A stretch of DNA of 64,000 bases from Zygnema cylindricum (GCA_037447655.1 JBBHKE010000836.1:540809-604808); one strand, 5' to 3'. Shown: positions 10,732 through 21,529, numbered from the stretch's first letter. Notes: generated by a model from the letters alone, not told the origin. Numbers and translations: made by a program.

Positions 10732-11534
10732 TGTTGTCTTTTTGGAAAGCTTTCAGTCTCAGAGCAGCGCAGCTGCTTTACAGACAGAGCAGCGCAGCTG
10801 CTATACAACAGAGCAGCGCAGCTGCTATACAGCAGAGCAGCTGCTATACAACAGAGTAGCGCAGCTGCTATACAGCAGCGCAGCTGCTATACAGCAGAGC
10901 AGCGCAGCAGCAGAGCAGCTGCTATACAGCAGAGCAGCGCAGCAGCAGAGCAGCTGCTATACAGCAGAGCAGCGCAGCAGCGAAGCTTCAACACAGACAG
11001 GACAAGGCAACCATGATTATATTTGATATGGTCCGTACGGACAACGCAACGTCTAATACTCTTAATGTGATTCTGTACAGGATAGAGCAACTGCGATAGA
11101 TACGATTCTAGTTAGCTTAGTGATAGCTCAGTGGTAGCTTAGTGATAGCTCAATGGTAGCTTGACAGATTAGTGGTAGCTTGGTGGTTTGATGTACCTCT
11201 CAAATACAATGGTGTTGCCAGTTACACACAAGTATAAGGCTTAGGACTCATAGCATATTATGTATCCAGACTTCCAAGTAGTAAAACTGCAAACAATTTT
11301 ATAAAAACTTCTGAGTAATTTATCTTGAGTGTTGTTGGGTCAATTGAGCTATAACTTTGGGAGTTTTCAGTGTTTATGCTACTCCATATTTTGGTAGAGT
11401 TTTGTGAGGTTTGAATGCTTGTATAAGAATTGGTGAGCACTTAACAACAGTTGTTTAGTAGGATTCTTGATAGCTTCTGAGAGTGTATCATGTCTACTTC
11501 TACTACTCCTCCTCACGGTGGTTGTAGAACAACA
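10732..11534 (+). mobile_element. Solo copia LTR (family B) inserted in the LINE
   Basis: The interval starts TGTTGTCTTTTTGGAAAGC and ends GTAGAACAACA, giving perfect TGTTGT/ACAACA termini. The LTR at 53144-53806 matches it along its length. LINE coding sequence resumes on both sides (T-N-F-Q-Q-L side at 10731, D-V-E-T-M-F side at 11535). Flanking AGTG/AGTA could be an imperfect target duplication. No internal region is present, so it is a solo LTR. An ATG at 11490 corresponds to the LTR-encoded Gag start of the other copies, but the frame is disrupted here. Confidence 0.85.
10760..10990. repeat. GCAGCTGCTATACAGCAGA minisatellite inside LTR B
   Basis: About eight to ten imperfect units built from GCAGCGCAGCTGCTATACA and CAGCAGAGCAGC are arrayed here. 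The homologous LTR at 53144 carries only one to two units (53176-53220). The palindromic GCAGCTGC makes the array hairpin-prone. Confidence 0.85.
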
Positions 11535-12645
11535 AGTAATAAAAGGGCGAAACATGGTTTCAACGTCCGAGAGTAGCGCCGAGCGGAAAAGCTTGTGAAA
11601 TGGAAATAACCCGTCTTCCACCTTAGAGACAACTTGCGCCAGAATACGGACATCATCTAAAATGAAACGAGAAGTAATGGTAGGAATCACCAAAGCCCAA
11701 CTACCAAAATACGCGGCTGGCGCAACTTGGGCCACGCAAATCAAACCCAAACCGCTGCTGGAAAAATGGAGGTTGGCTTGTTGACGAGCGAGTGGCCCCT
11801 CCAGACGATAAAAAAACCCATGACCAACAAGGTGATGAAGCACACCGTAAAGTTTGTCGTCAAAATCTTTAAGGGAAAAAAAAAACAAATCTTAGGTGGT
11901 AAAGTCCGTGCAAGATTGAAAAGGCGCCGAGCAAAACAATGGATCAAAATTGAAAACGCCACTTGTGCGTCCGACAGCTTAGGGAGATCGTCGCTATGAG
12001 AAAAATCCTCCAACATCGCATTCTTAACCACCTGGTTGATAAAAGAAGTACCACCAATAGGGCAACCTAAGCCTTGATACCCTCATCGTGAGTTGCAAGA
12101 CGAAAACTGTTGGGGAGCGGTTAATTCGATGGCAAACCTTGTGGGCACCATGCCACACACTTAGGTGGTTTAACAAAGAGCGCGATCCGATAAATTTGGT
12201 TTGCAAAATAAGAGAAAGCAGAAAAAACTTGATAGCGCAGACCCACGATATGCGTGTCATCCGCGATTGAAGGAAATAAGTAACCCGGGAAGATTGTGGC
12301 ATATGCCCATAATTCTTGAAGATGGGCAAGATCAAAAACAGGTGCCCCTAAAGGAACACCTTAGTGAGTGCCAGTTGCAGACTCTAAAGTGGCAACATCA
12401 CCCAGAGGACCCTCAAGAGGAAAAAATAGAGGGCTAGGCCGGGCATAAAAGGATCGAACAAAAGAGAACAATTGATTGATAAGGGAAGCTGCATGTCGTA
12501 TTTCTCGGAAAATAGCATTACGATCAATTGTATTGAAGGCGTTAGCCACATCCACTTGAAGAACCACCCAGTCCATGTTGTTTTTGGAAGATTCAATTTC
12601 GCACATGCGTGCGGGTATTTCGTGCGTACGTAATTAGTTTATTAA
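11535..12645 (-). pseudogene. LINE reverse transcriptase, central part
   Basis: Reading on the minus strand, 12606-12361 encodes W-V-V-L-Q-V-D-V-A-N-A-F-N-T-I (RT domain 3) and F-V-R-S-F-Y-A-R-P-S-P-L. A decayed G-V-P-L-G follows, then the catalytic box I-A-D-D-T-H-I-V-G with the A-D-D codons at 12264-12256. Further on, S-G-L-G-L-I-C-V-A-Q-V-A-P-A-A-Y (about 11770-11700) is a conserved thumb or linker block of this LINE family. Multiple stops and frameshifts occur. It joins 10731 across the family B LTR and 13979 across the family D repeat. Confidence 0.8.
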
Positions 12646-13978
12646 TGTGGAGGTTCGAACAGATTTGCGGATTGGAGGTTTATTGTACGAGTAAAATTAA
12701 TTGACGAATTGAGTGGCGCGGAATACGTAAGTGAAATGGACGGCGGATCCCGAAGCGATCCGATGCTAAATTTTATGAAATGTTAAAATAGTACGTCGCA
12801 CGTACGAAACAGAATGCGACAGACGGCAGTTATGGAGAAGGTATAGTGAATCTTTTTGGGATAGGTGTACCTTTATTTCGGCAGGCGGTATTTATGACGA
12901 AGTACGTGGGTACGGTACGGTTTGAAATGGATGAGTTAACATCGTTTCGTCAACAAGACTTTGGGGCCACGTGGCGCAACATCAAGGGTGACAAAAAGAG
13001 TGACGGACGGCGGACAAAGGTCGCCGTTATATTCAAGTAGTGGTGACGCAAAATCGCGTCAATCACACGATATTTATTTTTGGACGTCTCGGATGCTTTG
13101 ACGAGATTCGCGAAGTCCTTCTGATTTATTCGCCGTGACTCAGCATAAGATTTTGTGTACCTGTAAATATTTGGAAAAACATTGGTTTGTCTTATTTGTA
13201 TTAATTAATTAGAGATGATTATGATGTTTATATGGCCAATTAGGGTTTCGACAGTCTAATTTGTGTGTTGTATTTGCAGACAAGTGTACGCTTACGATTG
13301 CCTGACTTTCAGGTGTACTCTTACGATTAGTTTATTCTTAATATTAGGTTATCATTGTTAAATAGGATATAATGATAGTTACGTAATTTCCAGTTAGGAT
13401 TTTTGTCATAATAGGATATTATGTTTTAGTGGAAGTTATGCTGGATATCTTGACAGTTAGTGATTTGTTCACAGCTCACAAGTGTAAATATAGCAATGAG
13501 CTTTGTTAGGAGAATCATCAATGCTGGTTAGTAAAGTGGGGACCAAAGATGTAGTATTTTAGGGTTGTCGATTAGGTCATGCACTTTGAGTGATAAATTG
13601 ATTATTTGATTATACATTTGTTTATGTGTGATGCATTCATGTGTTATTATTTATATTGTTGTTTGTTATGCATTGTTAATGCATTTGTTCTAAGGTTTGA
13701 TTATGTTGATTATTCCATCAAACCTTAGTTGTTGTCATAGGGTTTATTTATGTTGATTATTCCATGAAACCCTAGTTGTTGTTTAATGCATCTGTGTATG
13801 CATTTTGTTCCGTCTGTGTATGGATAGTTAATGCATCTGGGTATGCATCTTGTTGCGTCTGTGTACGCATTTGGAGGGTGCACATTTTAATATGATTGTT
13901 CATTGGCCTAGCTTTGCTTAGCTTTTTGCATGATAGTTTGGGTGGCTTCTGCGGTCTATTTTAGACCAAAGAACAACA
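12646..13978 (+). mobile_element. Repeat family D copy 1 (LTR-like, ~1.33 kb)
   Basis: The copy begins TGTGGAGGTT and ends GAACAACA. It aligns with 15164-16380 over most of its length, for example the doubled CAGGTGTACGCTTACGATTAG-like blocks, the AATCATCAATGCTGG block, and a shared tail. A shorter copy of its start lies at 49569. The TG...CA ends and lack of coding suggest a solo LTR, and it splits the LINE RT. No internal region or target duplication was recognised, so LTR identity is an inference. Confidence 0.6.
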
Positions 13979-14450
13979 GTCCAGATGCACATCTAAAATA
14001 TTTTGCAAGCCATGGATAACCACCTACAACCCCCTTTTGATTGGATGCAAATAGCACGAGCCACCAAGCGGCACAAAACTTCACCAATGGCCATCGGACG
14101 AATCCCCCCAACAGGCTTAAAAAGAGCCACAAGTCGACCAGCAGAAAGAAGCGCGACTACACTATAAGGGAATATAACCACTAGCCATCTCAGATGCAAC
14201 CTTAAAGAGGAGGTCTCAAAGGAAAGATATCACGAAGTAATTCATAAACTATCCCAAAAGGACCTCCTGTTGAAATATGCAGGGACTTGATGAGGGCCTT
14301 TGTATAGGCTTCAAAATCCAAATCAGACAATTTAAGAGGATCATGCCTTTCAACAAATGAGAGGATGTCGCCAGGTGCAGGATGATGCAACAAACGCAAC
14401 GCGTCAACAGTTGCCTCTAAAGATGGAGAGGGTGTGAAAGGTGGAAAAGC
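13979..14450 (-). pseudogene. LINE reverse transcriptase, N-terminal part
   Basis: Minus-strand frames contain P-A-P-G-D-I-L-S-F and a G-G-P-F-G-I block (14399-14202), then S-A-G-R-L-V-A-L-F-K-P-V-G-G-I-R-P-M-A-I-G-E-V-L-C-R-L (14165-14060), the RT domain just upstream of the segment at 12606. A stop separates the two pieces. Reading rightward, orientation flips near 14450. Confidence 0.75.
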
Positions 14451-14880
14451 TTGCGCAACCTGAGAAAATTCACCCGTGATGTTTTTAGGTTCTATCCTTT
14501 AGGTTACCCGCGTCCGCAATTCTCTACCCGTATTCCCCATCATCTTTGGGAACTTATCCAAACAGCTTTGCGTCTTCTTTTGGATTTATTGGCTAATGAT
14601 GTTTCAAATAAAACAGCATGGCATCTTCTATTCATGTTTTCGCTTTGGGTTCTAATTTTGCCATCTCGACGGGGAGTTAGTGGAGCTCGTGAGACTAGGG
14701 CTCGATGTCAATGCTTTCTGTGTGGCGAATGGGAGTCTCTACAACAAGAGCACACAGATCAAGTTATTGGCCTTTTTGTCTCACCTCCTTGTTGTCGAAC
14801 CCCATTACTAAATCGTAGAGCGAGACAACACAGAACTGTTCTCCAATCACACGCAGATGGTTGACGACGAACAAGAGGGT
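14451..14880 (+). pseudogene. Inverted 5' segment of the LINE
   Basis: A 137-codon plus-strand frame contains P-H-H-L-W-E-L-I, A-W-H-L-L-F-M-F and L-P-S-R-R-G-V-S-G, followed by F-L-C-G-E-W-E-S-L. This resembles the region N-terminal to RT in the same LINE family, but it lies head-to-head with the minus-strand remainder. The layout fits a 5' inversion of the kind produced by twin priming. Identity rests on remembered family patterns and is moderate. Confidence 0.55.
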
Positions 14881-15163
14881 GTGTAGGATGTTCAAGAGAA
14901 CATGGGGTAATTGTTGAAAAGAGTATTTTATATCATGGTCTCATTGCAGTCCTCATACTTGTCGTAGTCACTGACGAGTATCAAGCAGCCATGGCTAGCT
15001 CAGGCGGACATAGAAGACAAGCTGAGAAAGAAGGGGGGCAACCCTCTACAAAAGATAGGGGGTTACATGTGCGATTTGTGTTGTTTTTGAAGATTTAGTT
15101 TCGTGCGTACGTGAAATTTGGTACGCACGCGACGTTTCGTACGTATATGTCTACCTAACGTAC
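14881..15163. other. Short unassigned interval before family D copy 2
   Basis: No convincing gene. It includes TTTCGTGCGTACG-type sequence (15099 onward) also seen just before copy 1 (12618), so family D may extend slightly farther left than marked. Confidence 0.3.
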
Positions 15164-16380
15164 TGTGGAGGTTTGAATAGATTTGCAGTTCGGGGGAGTA
15201 AGTGTACAAGTTGAATTAATGCGATGTAATGAACAAATTGAGTGGTACGGAATGCGCTGGAAAATGGGCGGGGGATCGCGAAGAGATCTGATATGAAATG
15301 TTTGAAATATTTGAATATGTACGCCGACGGTACGGAGCGTCATATTTGGATTGTTGTACTTTATTTGCGACAGGCGGCATTTGTCCCAAATGACGAGTAC
15401 TTTTCAGGTGACACGTCGCATTTAGTATAAATGACACGGTTACGGTACGGTTAGATTTGGATAACATGACGTCGCTCGTCAAGTGGATTTTGAGACCACG
15501 TGGCGCGACATCAAGGGTGCTAAGCAAGAGGTACTGACGGTGGATATAGGCCGCCGTTATTTTTCAAGTAGTGGAGACGCAAAATCGCGTCATTCACAAG
15601 AAACATATTTTGGACGTCCCGGATTGTTTGACGAAAATTGAGGAGTTTCGTTGGGTGACTCAGCATGACTCAGCATACGATTTGGTGTCGGTGTAAATAT
15701 TTGGAGTAACATTGTTTTGTCTTTTGCATCATTATAAATTAGTGTTGATTATGATGTTTATATTTAAGTGATCAATTAGGGTTTTGATAGTTTAATTTGT
15801 GTGTGTATAATATCATACTTGTAGACAAGTGTACGCTTACGATTGCTTGACTCTCAGGTGTACGCTTACGATTAGTTTCATTTAGTGACAGTTACGTAAT
15901 TTACGTTGGTTATTTTGACACTTAGTGATTCGTTGACAACTCACAAGTGTATATATAGGAATGAGCTTTGTTAGGAATTAATCATCAATGCTGGTTAAAA
16001 AAGTAGGGACCAAAGATGTAGTATTTTAGGGTTGTCGATTAGGTCATGCACTTTGAACGATTTAATGATTATTTGATCATACTTAGATTATACTTTTGTT
16101 TATGTGTGATGCATTTGTTTGTTATTATTTATTTATGTTATTTTATATATGTTTGATATGCATTGTTTATGCACTTGTCCTAGGGTTTGTTTATGTCGAT
16201 TATTCCATCAAACCTTAGATGTTGTCATAAAGTTTTTATGTTGGTATTCCTTAAGAGCCAAATGTTGTTTATTCGTCACGTATCGCTTATGGAGATCATT
16301 CAAATGATTTCATTGCTGCTTTGTAACATTTTGTTTGATAGTTTGGTTGGCTTTGGCGGTTATTTTAGCCAAAAACAACA
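15164..16380 (+). mobile_element. Repeat family D copy 2 (LTR-like, ~1.22 kb)
   Basis: It starts TGTGGAGGTTTG and ends AAAACAACA, in the same orientation as copy 1. The two share GAGTGG...GATCGCGAAG, the CGTGGCGCGACATCAAGGG block, GTACGCTTACGATTAG, and the tail around GTTTGGTTGGCT. The copies differ by substitutions and indels, so they are not recent. Confidence 0.6.
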
Positions 16381-16800
16381 ATTTGGGCCCTTACCTTGAA
16401 TGACCGTCGTGCGAGTTAAGGTCCACCTTATCGGTTAGTCGTGAAGCGATACCATATATGGATGCGATAATTATTTTACGTAAAAGCAATCTATTACATT
16501 TAATCTTTCGGCAAACTACAAAATAGATATATGCAGGGCAAATGGGACCCATGAAAATTATGAAACATTTTCATCTGATAGGTAATCAAATGTCGATAAG
16601 TCAACGGCTCCCAAAGGCAGGAATCTGGAATAGACAATTAGCAATTTACAAGTAATTGGCCCGGATGGCAAATGGCGAGATATAATTGGACGTGAGAAAT
16701 CCGCAGCTCGAGGCGGCAAATCAGCGGTGGGACCAATGTATATGCGTGGTAGATGCAAGCCCAGTACCTCTACCTTCTTCTAATTTAGTTTTTTAATTGG
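16381..16800. other. Unassigned interval
   Basis: No coding sequence or repeat was recognised. Short open frames here have no motif and are judged chance. Confidence 0.3.
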
Positions 16801-17084
16801 TAAAATTACACTAGTATAAGCTCATAGAGGTAGTAGGACTTACAAAAAATTAGGAGTTCGTCTCTCACAGAGCACTTGTATTTAGTGGCACTCTGGTAGC
16901 CACTTCAATGCTTTCGGGTGGCAATTTCAGTGATTCTTTTGCTGCGACTCATTGGAGTCTAGCTTCTGAGAGTGTAGTGAGTCAGGATTTTTAGATACCG
17001 AAGTGGCACTTATTCGTGAACTTCAAGTTAAAGGTACAAATGTTATCTGAGGCTACATAAGCTAGACGTGTGGATGGAGTCACA
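16801..17084 (+). mobile_element. 3' part of a family E-type copia LTR
   Basis: The segment shares the order found at the ends of the LTRs at 48670-49561 and 62314-63306: a TTCAGTGATTCTTTT block, the hairpin GACTC-ATTG-GAGTC (16946-16959), then an ATG (17074) open for three codons to a terminal CACA. TTATGGG follows, resembling the half-tRNA primer site of the intact E element. The left part of the LTR is missing. Confidence 0.5.
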
Positions 17085-17581
17085 TTATGGGAATCTTGAT
17101 TTGGATAAGCTTTCAAATGTCTTGAGACAAGCCCACATGCTACCACACAGAAACAGACTCAGAAGGTTACGTTGGTCACAGTTGATGTCGTCTCTAAAAC
17201 CGCAGGGGTTGGAGATAAAGGGGCCAAAGATATAGGATGTGATGTTGGCGTGATGGACCCACATTTGATACCAATGAACCACCAAGGGAAGTTGGGGGTC
17301 ATGATGGAGGTAGTGGTGAAAGAGAGGTAGATAATCGAAGTTGTGATTGTTCATGACCATGAGGAGGGCGATAAAGGCTAGTTTGAGAAAGTGAATGAGG
17401 AAGTTGTACGGAAGGGGATGGGATAGGGTTAAGAGTGGGTGCGCGTTGTGGGTTATGGTTGAGTTTGTGGAGGCGGACACAATTATAGGAGGGTGTTGTC
17501 GCACGTGCAAGGTTGACAAATGACCCAATGGAAGGGATTGCAAATGAGAGAGAGATTAACCCTATGGGTTGGGAGGAGAGG
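17085..17581. other. Unassigned interval between LTR fragments
   Basis: A 152-codon minus-strand frame (17543-17085) exists, but it has no recognisable domain and its codon use looks random. It may be the beginning of an E-type internal region, as PBS-like TTATGGG starts it, though no Gag motif is visible. Confidence 0.25.
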
Positions 17582-18044
17582 CTGAAATCAATACATCGCA
17601 AACACTCCCTAAACATAACGACTAGATGCACTCTGAGTGCGCCTGCCATAGCCGGCAACACCAAGCTACCTCTTACACCGACAAATATACTCCCTGCAGT
17701 CTGACAAATCTGCTCTTTGCCAACTGAGCAAAACGTGGCGGGATCGTTGCAGGATCGGTCGTACAAAGGTATTGTCGCTTCGTCGTACACATAAAATATT
17801 CCCGCAGAAAAAAAACATCGTGTCACGCTTCGCGAACATGAAATATTTCGCGGACGCCAAATCGCGCTTCGCGAACAACATTTTTTTGAAATCGTCCCAT
17901 GTCTGATTCGTATAAATGAATGCCGATCGCACCAAACCGAACCAACAGAAAAGTACCAAACGAAATGAAACATACAGACGCAAACCGAACAAAACATTTG
18001 ACAGCGCGATTTCGGCCGGAGCCGATTCGCCCAATATCCTAACA
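17582..18044 (-). mobile_element. 3' LTR of copia family C (truncated)
   Basis: On the minus strand the LTR begins TGTTAGGATATTGGGC directly after a polypurine tract (ATGAGGGGGA, 18054-18045). It matches 20320-20783 over about 460 bp. The last ~300 bp of the LTR (as present at 20016-20320) is missing, so the element is cut at 17582. Confidence 0.8.
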
Positions 18045-18379
18045 ATCCCCCTCATATTAAGAGAATTGTTTCGAGGCACGATACCGCTGTTGGTCGCCCC
18101 CTCTCAAACAAAAAGGCCGTACACAAAACCTTACTCTGTACTCTCACGCTGAACATCAGACATACTCACATAATAGACTCACCGTACATTTCAAAAAACT
18201 AAGCGTACGTTTCAAACTAACTCTACACTAATTTTTTTACCTCACTTTTCATTTTCAATACTCACTTCTGACTTTCTCTCACTGACGTCTCTCTTACATT
18301 TCTCTTTCTCATTGACAGCTCAGTGCTCACTTAAATTCTCACTAATTAACTTCAACATCTGCACTCATAATTTTTTCTT

Positions 18380-19941
18380 TCTCACTTTCCCACTTTCCTT
18401 ACTATTTGACCATACGTACTTCGTAACAGGCAATTCACCCATTGGCCATTTGCCGTTTTCCACAAAAAATTAAAATTGTATCGTATTGTGTATCGCAATG
18501 TCGTTGAAATCTTCATCTGAGCCAGCAAAATATCCGTGGCTTCCTCCTCGCCCATTTCCGCGACCAAAACCACCACCACGGCCACCTCTTCCACCTCTGT
18601 CCGAGTTCCCTTCAGCTCGATCAAAACATTATGTACTGACATGTCCACATCGCTGATACAGGTAACACTGTTTTTGAAGATCCGATCGCTGATACAGGTA
18701 ACACTGTTTTTGAAGATCCGAACAATCTGCTGCAAAATGTCCTAATTTTTTGACATTTGTAGCATGTTACATTAGCATCAACTGCCACTAGCACTTGCAT
18801 TTTGAATTCCTCCTCTACCTCTACCACTGCCGCTTCCACCTCTTAAGGATCTACCACCCCCTCTCCCATTGAGTAAATTTAGAGCCGCAGCTGTCGCAAC
18901 ATTAAGAGGGGCAGATTCACTGAATGCAACTGATTCCTTCACTTCTCTACTTTTTCCATCTCTCGTTTTATCCACCCTCTTAAAGTAACTCACCGGGTAT
19001 TCGTACGAAGCCTTTTTCTTTGATTAAATAATGTCACTCGGAGTATGAAAGTACTTGGGAAGACCGTTCAAGAACACTTGCAACTTGTGGTCTTTGTCTA
19101 ACCTTCTTTGAAGATTAGTTAGCTGCTCCACAAGAATATTAAACCTTTTCACGGCATCGTCAATAGATTCATTTTCTTTGAATCAAAACTGAATGAATTC
19201 CTGAAAGACAAATTGCCCCTTATCGTCGACCCCTTTCTCAAATTGATTCTCCAAACCTACCCAATATTCATGAGCACTTCCATAAGCTAGAAAATGATCT
19301 AAAATTGAACCATGGCAACTTTGCATCATACCGTTAGTAGGCGCGATATCTTTTCGCTTCCATAATTTCCTACCAAGAGGATCTTTCGGTTACCTCTCCT
19401 CTCCATTCACAATTTTCCATAAGTTTTTTAAGATTAATTCTCCCTAAATATGTTTCTTCCAAACGGCATAATTCGAACCATTAAACAACATATTTTTTCC
19501 GCACATACGAAAATTCCCCTCAATTTCGGCCTCACTACCGAGATCTAAATCCTCTTCCTCTTCAATTTTCCCTTTCCCTCCATGAATATTTTCCCTCTTT
19601 TTCTTTTTACCTTCACCTTTGGAGTCACCATCATCACCATCATCATCTGAATCTGGATCCGGGTCGCCAAACACTTGGAACTTGCCCCTTTGAACAGCCG
19701 AGAGTCGTTCATCAAAAGTTTAAACAAGCCCATCGAACAAGATCCGGAGTTGCTCCTCAGACAAGGTAACATTGACATTGACTTCTTTCTTTTTCTCCCA
19801 TTACGGATCATTGGGGAGGACCTCATCAAACTGTTCGCCACTGAAGCCTTTTTTGCTCGGTTTCGGCGATGTATCCGGTTGCTCCGGTGGAGGAGTAAAA
19901 GTCGGTGCAGGAGACCAAACAGGTTTCTTTTTCCTCCCCAT
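18380..19941 (-). pseudogene. Copia family C gag (only ORF of the element)
   Basis: The ATG at 19941 opens M-G-R-K-K-K-P-V-W and a proline-rich start, then an acidic Asp/Glu-Lys segment (around 19650-19560), M-L-F-N-G-S-N-Y-A-V-W-K-K-H-I (about 19490-19446), the N-E-S-I-D-D-A-V-K-R-F block (about 19180-19145), a Gly-Arg-rich linker (18870-18800), and a CCHC-type knuckle start C-Y-K-C-Q-K-I. Several stops and at least one frameshift (near 18785) are present. Nothing resembling protease, integrase or RT lies before the polypurine tract, so only Gag was ever carried by this copy. The sister copy at 39.7 kb has the same Gag followed by protease and integrase. Confidence 0.75.
18649..18720. repeat. 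36 bp in-frame tandem duplication in gag
   Basis: CGCTGATACAGGTAACACTG and the following 16 bases occur twice with a period of exactly 36 bp (starts at 18651 and 18687). On the coding strand this doubles a 12-residue block, G-S-S-K-T-V-L-P-V-S-A, just after the zinc knuckle. Confidence 0.9.
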
Positions 19942-20001
19942 AATAGCAACACTAGCCAGATTCTACTCACAAAATATCCTACAAACTAAATAACAAAACC
20001 C

Positions 20002-20013
20002 GCTCTGATACCA
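20002..20013 (-). other. Primer-binding site of copia family C
   Basis: The minus strand reads TGGTATCAGAGC, the standard plant site complementary to the 3' end of initiator tRNA-Met, two bases after the LTR end TTTTAACA. Confidence 0.9.
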
Positions 20014-20015
20014 AT

Positions 20016-20783
20016 TGTTAAAAGCACCCAAGGATCGACTCACTTCACAAATAATAAACAAAGATGAAGCACATCGGAAGCTTACACACAAATAAATCTC
20101 ATTCACCTCACAACAAATCACATCGACCAAATATATATATATTAAGCCGAGGCTTTTCCAAAACAATCTCTAACTCTTACCAATCTAACTCACTTAGATT
20201 TCTAACTCACATTGAACACTTATTCTAACTCAAGATCACACTGAATACATTTTGGATGATGTATTTCCTAACTCTAGTCACTCACTAAATACTCATTACC
20301 ATAATAAAGAACAAATACAATTGAAATCAATACATCGCAAAGAGTCCCTTAACATAACGACTAGATGCACTCTGAGTGCGCTTGCCATAGCCGGCAACAC
20401 CAACCTACCTCTTACACTGACAAATATACTCCCTGTAGTCTGACAAATCTGCTCTCTGTGAACTGAGCAAAATGTGGCAGGATCATTGCAGGATCGGTCG
20501 TCCAAAGGTATTGCCGCTTCGTCGTACACATAAAATATTCTTGCGGACGAAAAGATCACGTCACACTTCGCGAATATGAAATATTTCACGGACGCCAAAT
20601 CGCGTTTCGCGAACCAACATTTCTTCGAAATCGTCCCATGTCCGATTCGTACAAATAAATGCTGATCGCACCAAACCAAACCTAGAGAAAAGTACCAAAC
20701 GAAATGAAACATATTGACGCAAACCGAACAAAACATGTGACGGCGCGACTTTGGTCGACACCGATTTGCCCAATATCTTAACA
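20016..20783 (-). mobile_element. 5' LTR of copia family C (768 bp)
   Basis: On the minus strand it begins TGTTAAGATATTGGGC at 20783 and ends CTTTTAACA at 20016, adjoining the primer site. The TGTTAA/TTAACA termini and the long match with 17582-18044 define it well. Confidence 0.85.
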
Positions 20784-20803
20784 CACACTTGTCGGATTCT
20801 GGA

Positions 20804-21529
20804 CAGAGGTCGCAAACGGTCAACCGAAACCGTGAGCGTCCGTTAACTGACCGCCCGCGCCGGATCCGGAACGGATTCGGTTGCCAAATTTTGGGGGTTA
20901 GGTGGTTACAGTTGGTTGAATCACCAGGAAAAACAAAACTGTCGGTTACGGTCGGTCAACCAAAAAACCAAAAAAAATGAAAATTTTGTACTGTCCCTAT
21001 AATCTAACATTATTGTACTTTGTACTCTTTGGCATCGTGGAAGTACGTGACATCATGATTAGCGTCGCAAATCTGACACGGTACTGTAGTAAGCTATTTG
21101 TTTCGCAAATCAAAAGGAACGCGACAAAGCGTCGCAAATCTGACATGGTAATACACTATTCATTTCAAAAATCTTAGGGAACGCGACAAAGCGTCGCAAA
21201 TCTGACAATGTTGGATTATCTTTTTGTAAGATTCGCGAAATGAATAGTGGTAGTACCGTGTCAGATTTGCGACAGTAACCATGATGCCACGTACTTCCAC
21301 GATACCAAAAGTACAAAGAGCAATAATGTTGGAAAAAAAAAGTACAAATTTTTCATTTTTTTTGGTTTTTTGTTTGACCGACCGTAACTGACCGTTTTTT
21401 TTTTCTTGGTGAGTCAACCGACCGTAACCGCTCGACCCCCAAAATTTGGCAACCGAATCCGTTCCGGATCCGGCGCGGGCGGTCGGTTAACGGTCGGTCA
21501 CGGTTTCGGTTGACCGTTTGCGACCTCTG
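20804..21529. mobile_element. hAT-like foldback/MITE with ~315 bp inverted arms
   Basis: The outer termini are CAGAGGTCGCAAACGGT and its inverse. The arms run about 20804-21118 and 21216-21529 and pair over most of their length (e.g. GGATCCGGAACGGATTCGG against CCGAATCCGTTCCGGATCC). The CAGAGGT terminus resembles hAT transposons. No transposase is present, and the flanking 8-mers do not match, so the target duplication is lost or absent. The loop carries three GCGTCGCAAATCTGACA repeats (21063, 21130, 21192). Confidence 0.85.

Noticed and set aside
10887-11090. Alanine/leucine/cysteine-rich small proteins on both strands
   Set aside because: They are translations of the GCAGCTGC minisatellite in an LTR.
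11490-11534. LTR ends first read as LTR plus leader plus a truncated gag start, with breakpoints recurring just after GAACAACA
   Set aside because: The TGTTGT/ACAACA terminal symmetry and LINE sequence resuming directly at 11535 show these are complete LTR ends; the 'gag start' lies inside the LTR.
17299-18045. 248-codon minus-strand ORF
   Set aside because: Most of it lies in the 3' LTR of copia family C; the same non-coding sequence recurs at 20296-20823.
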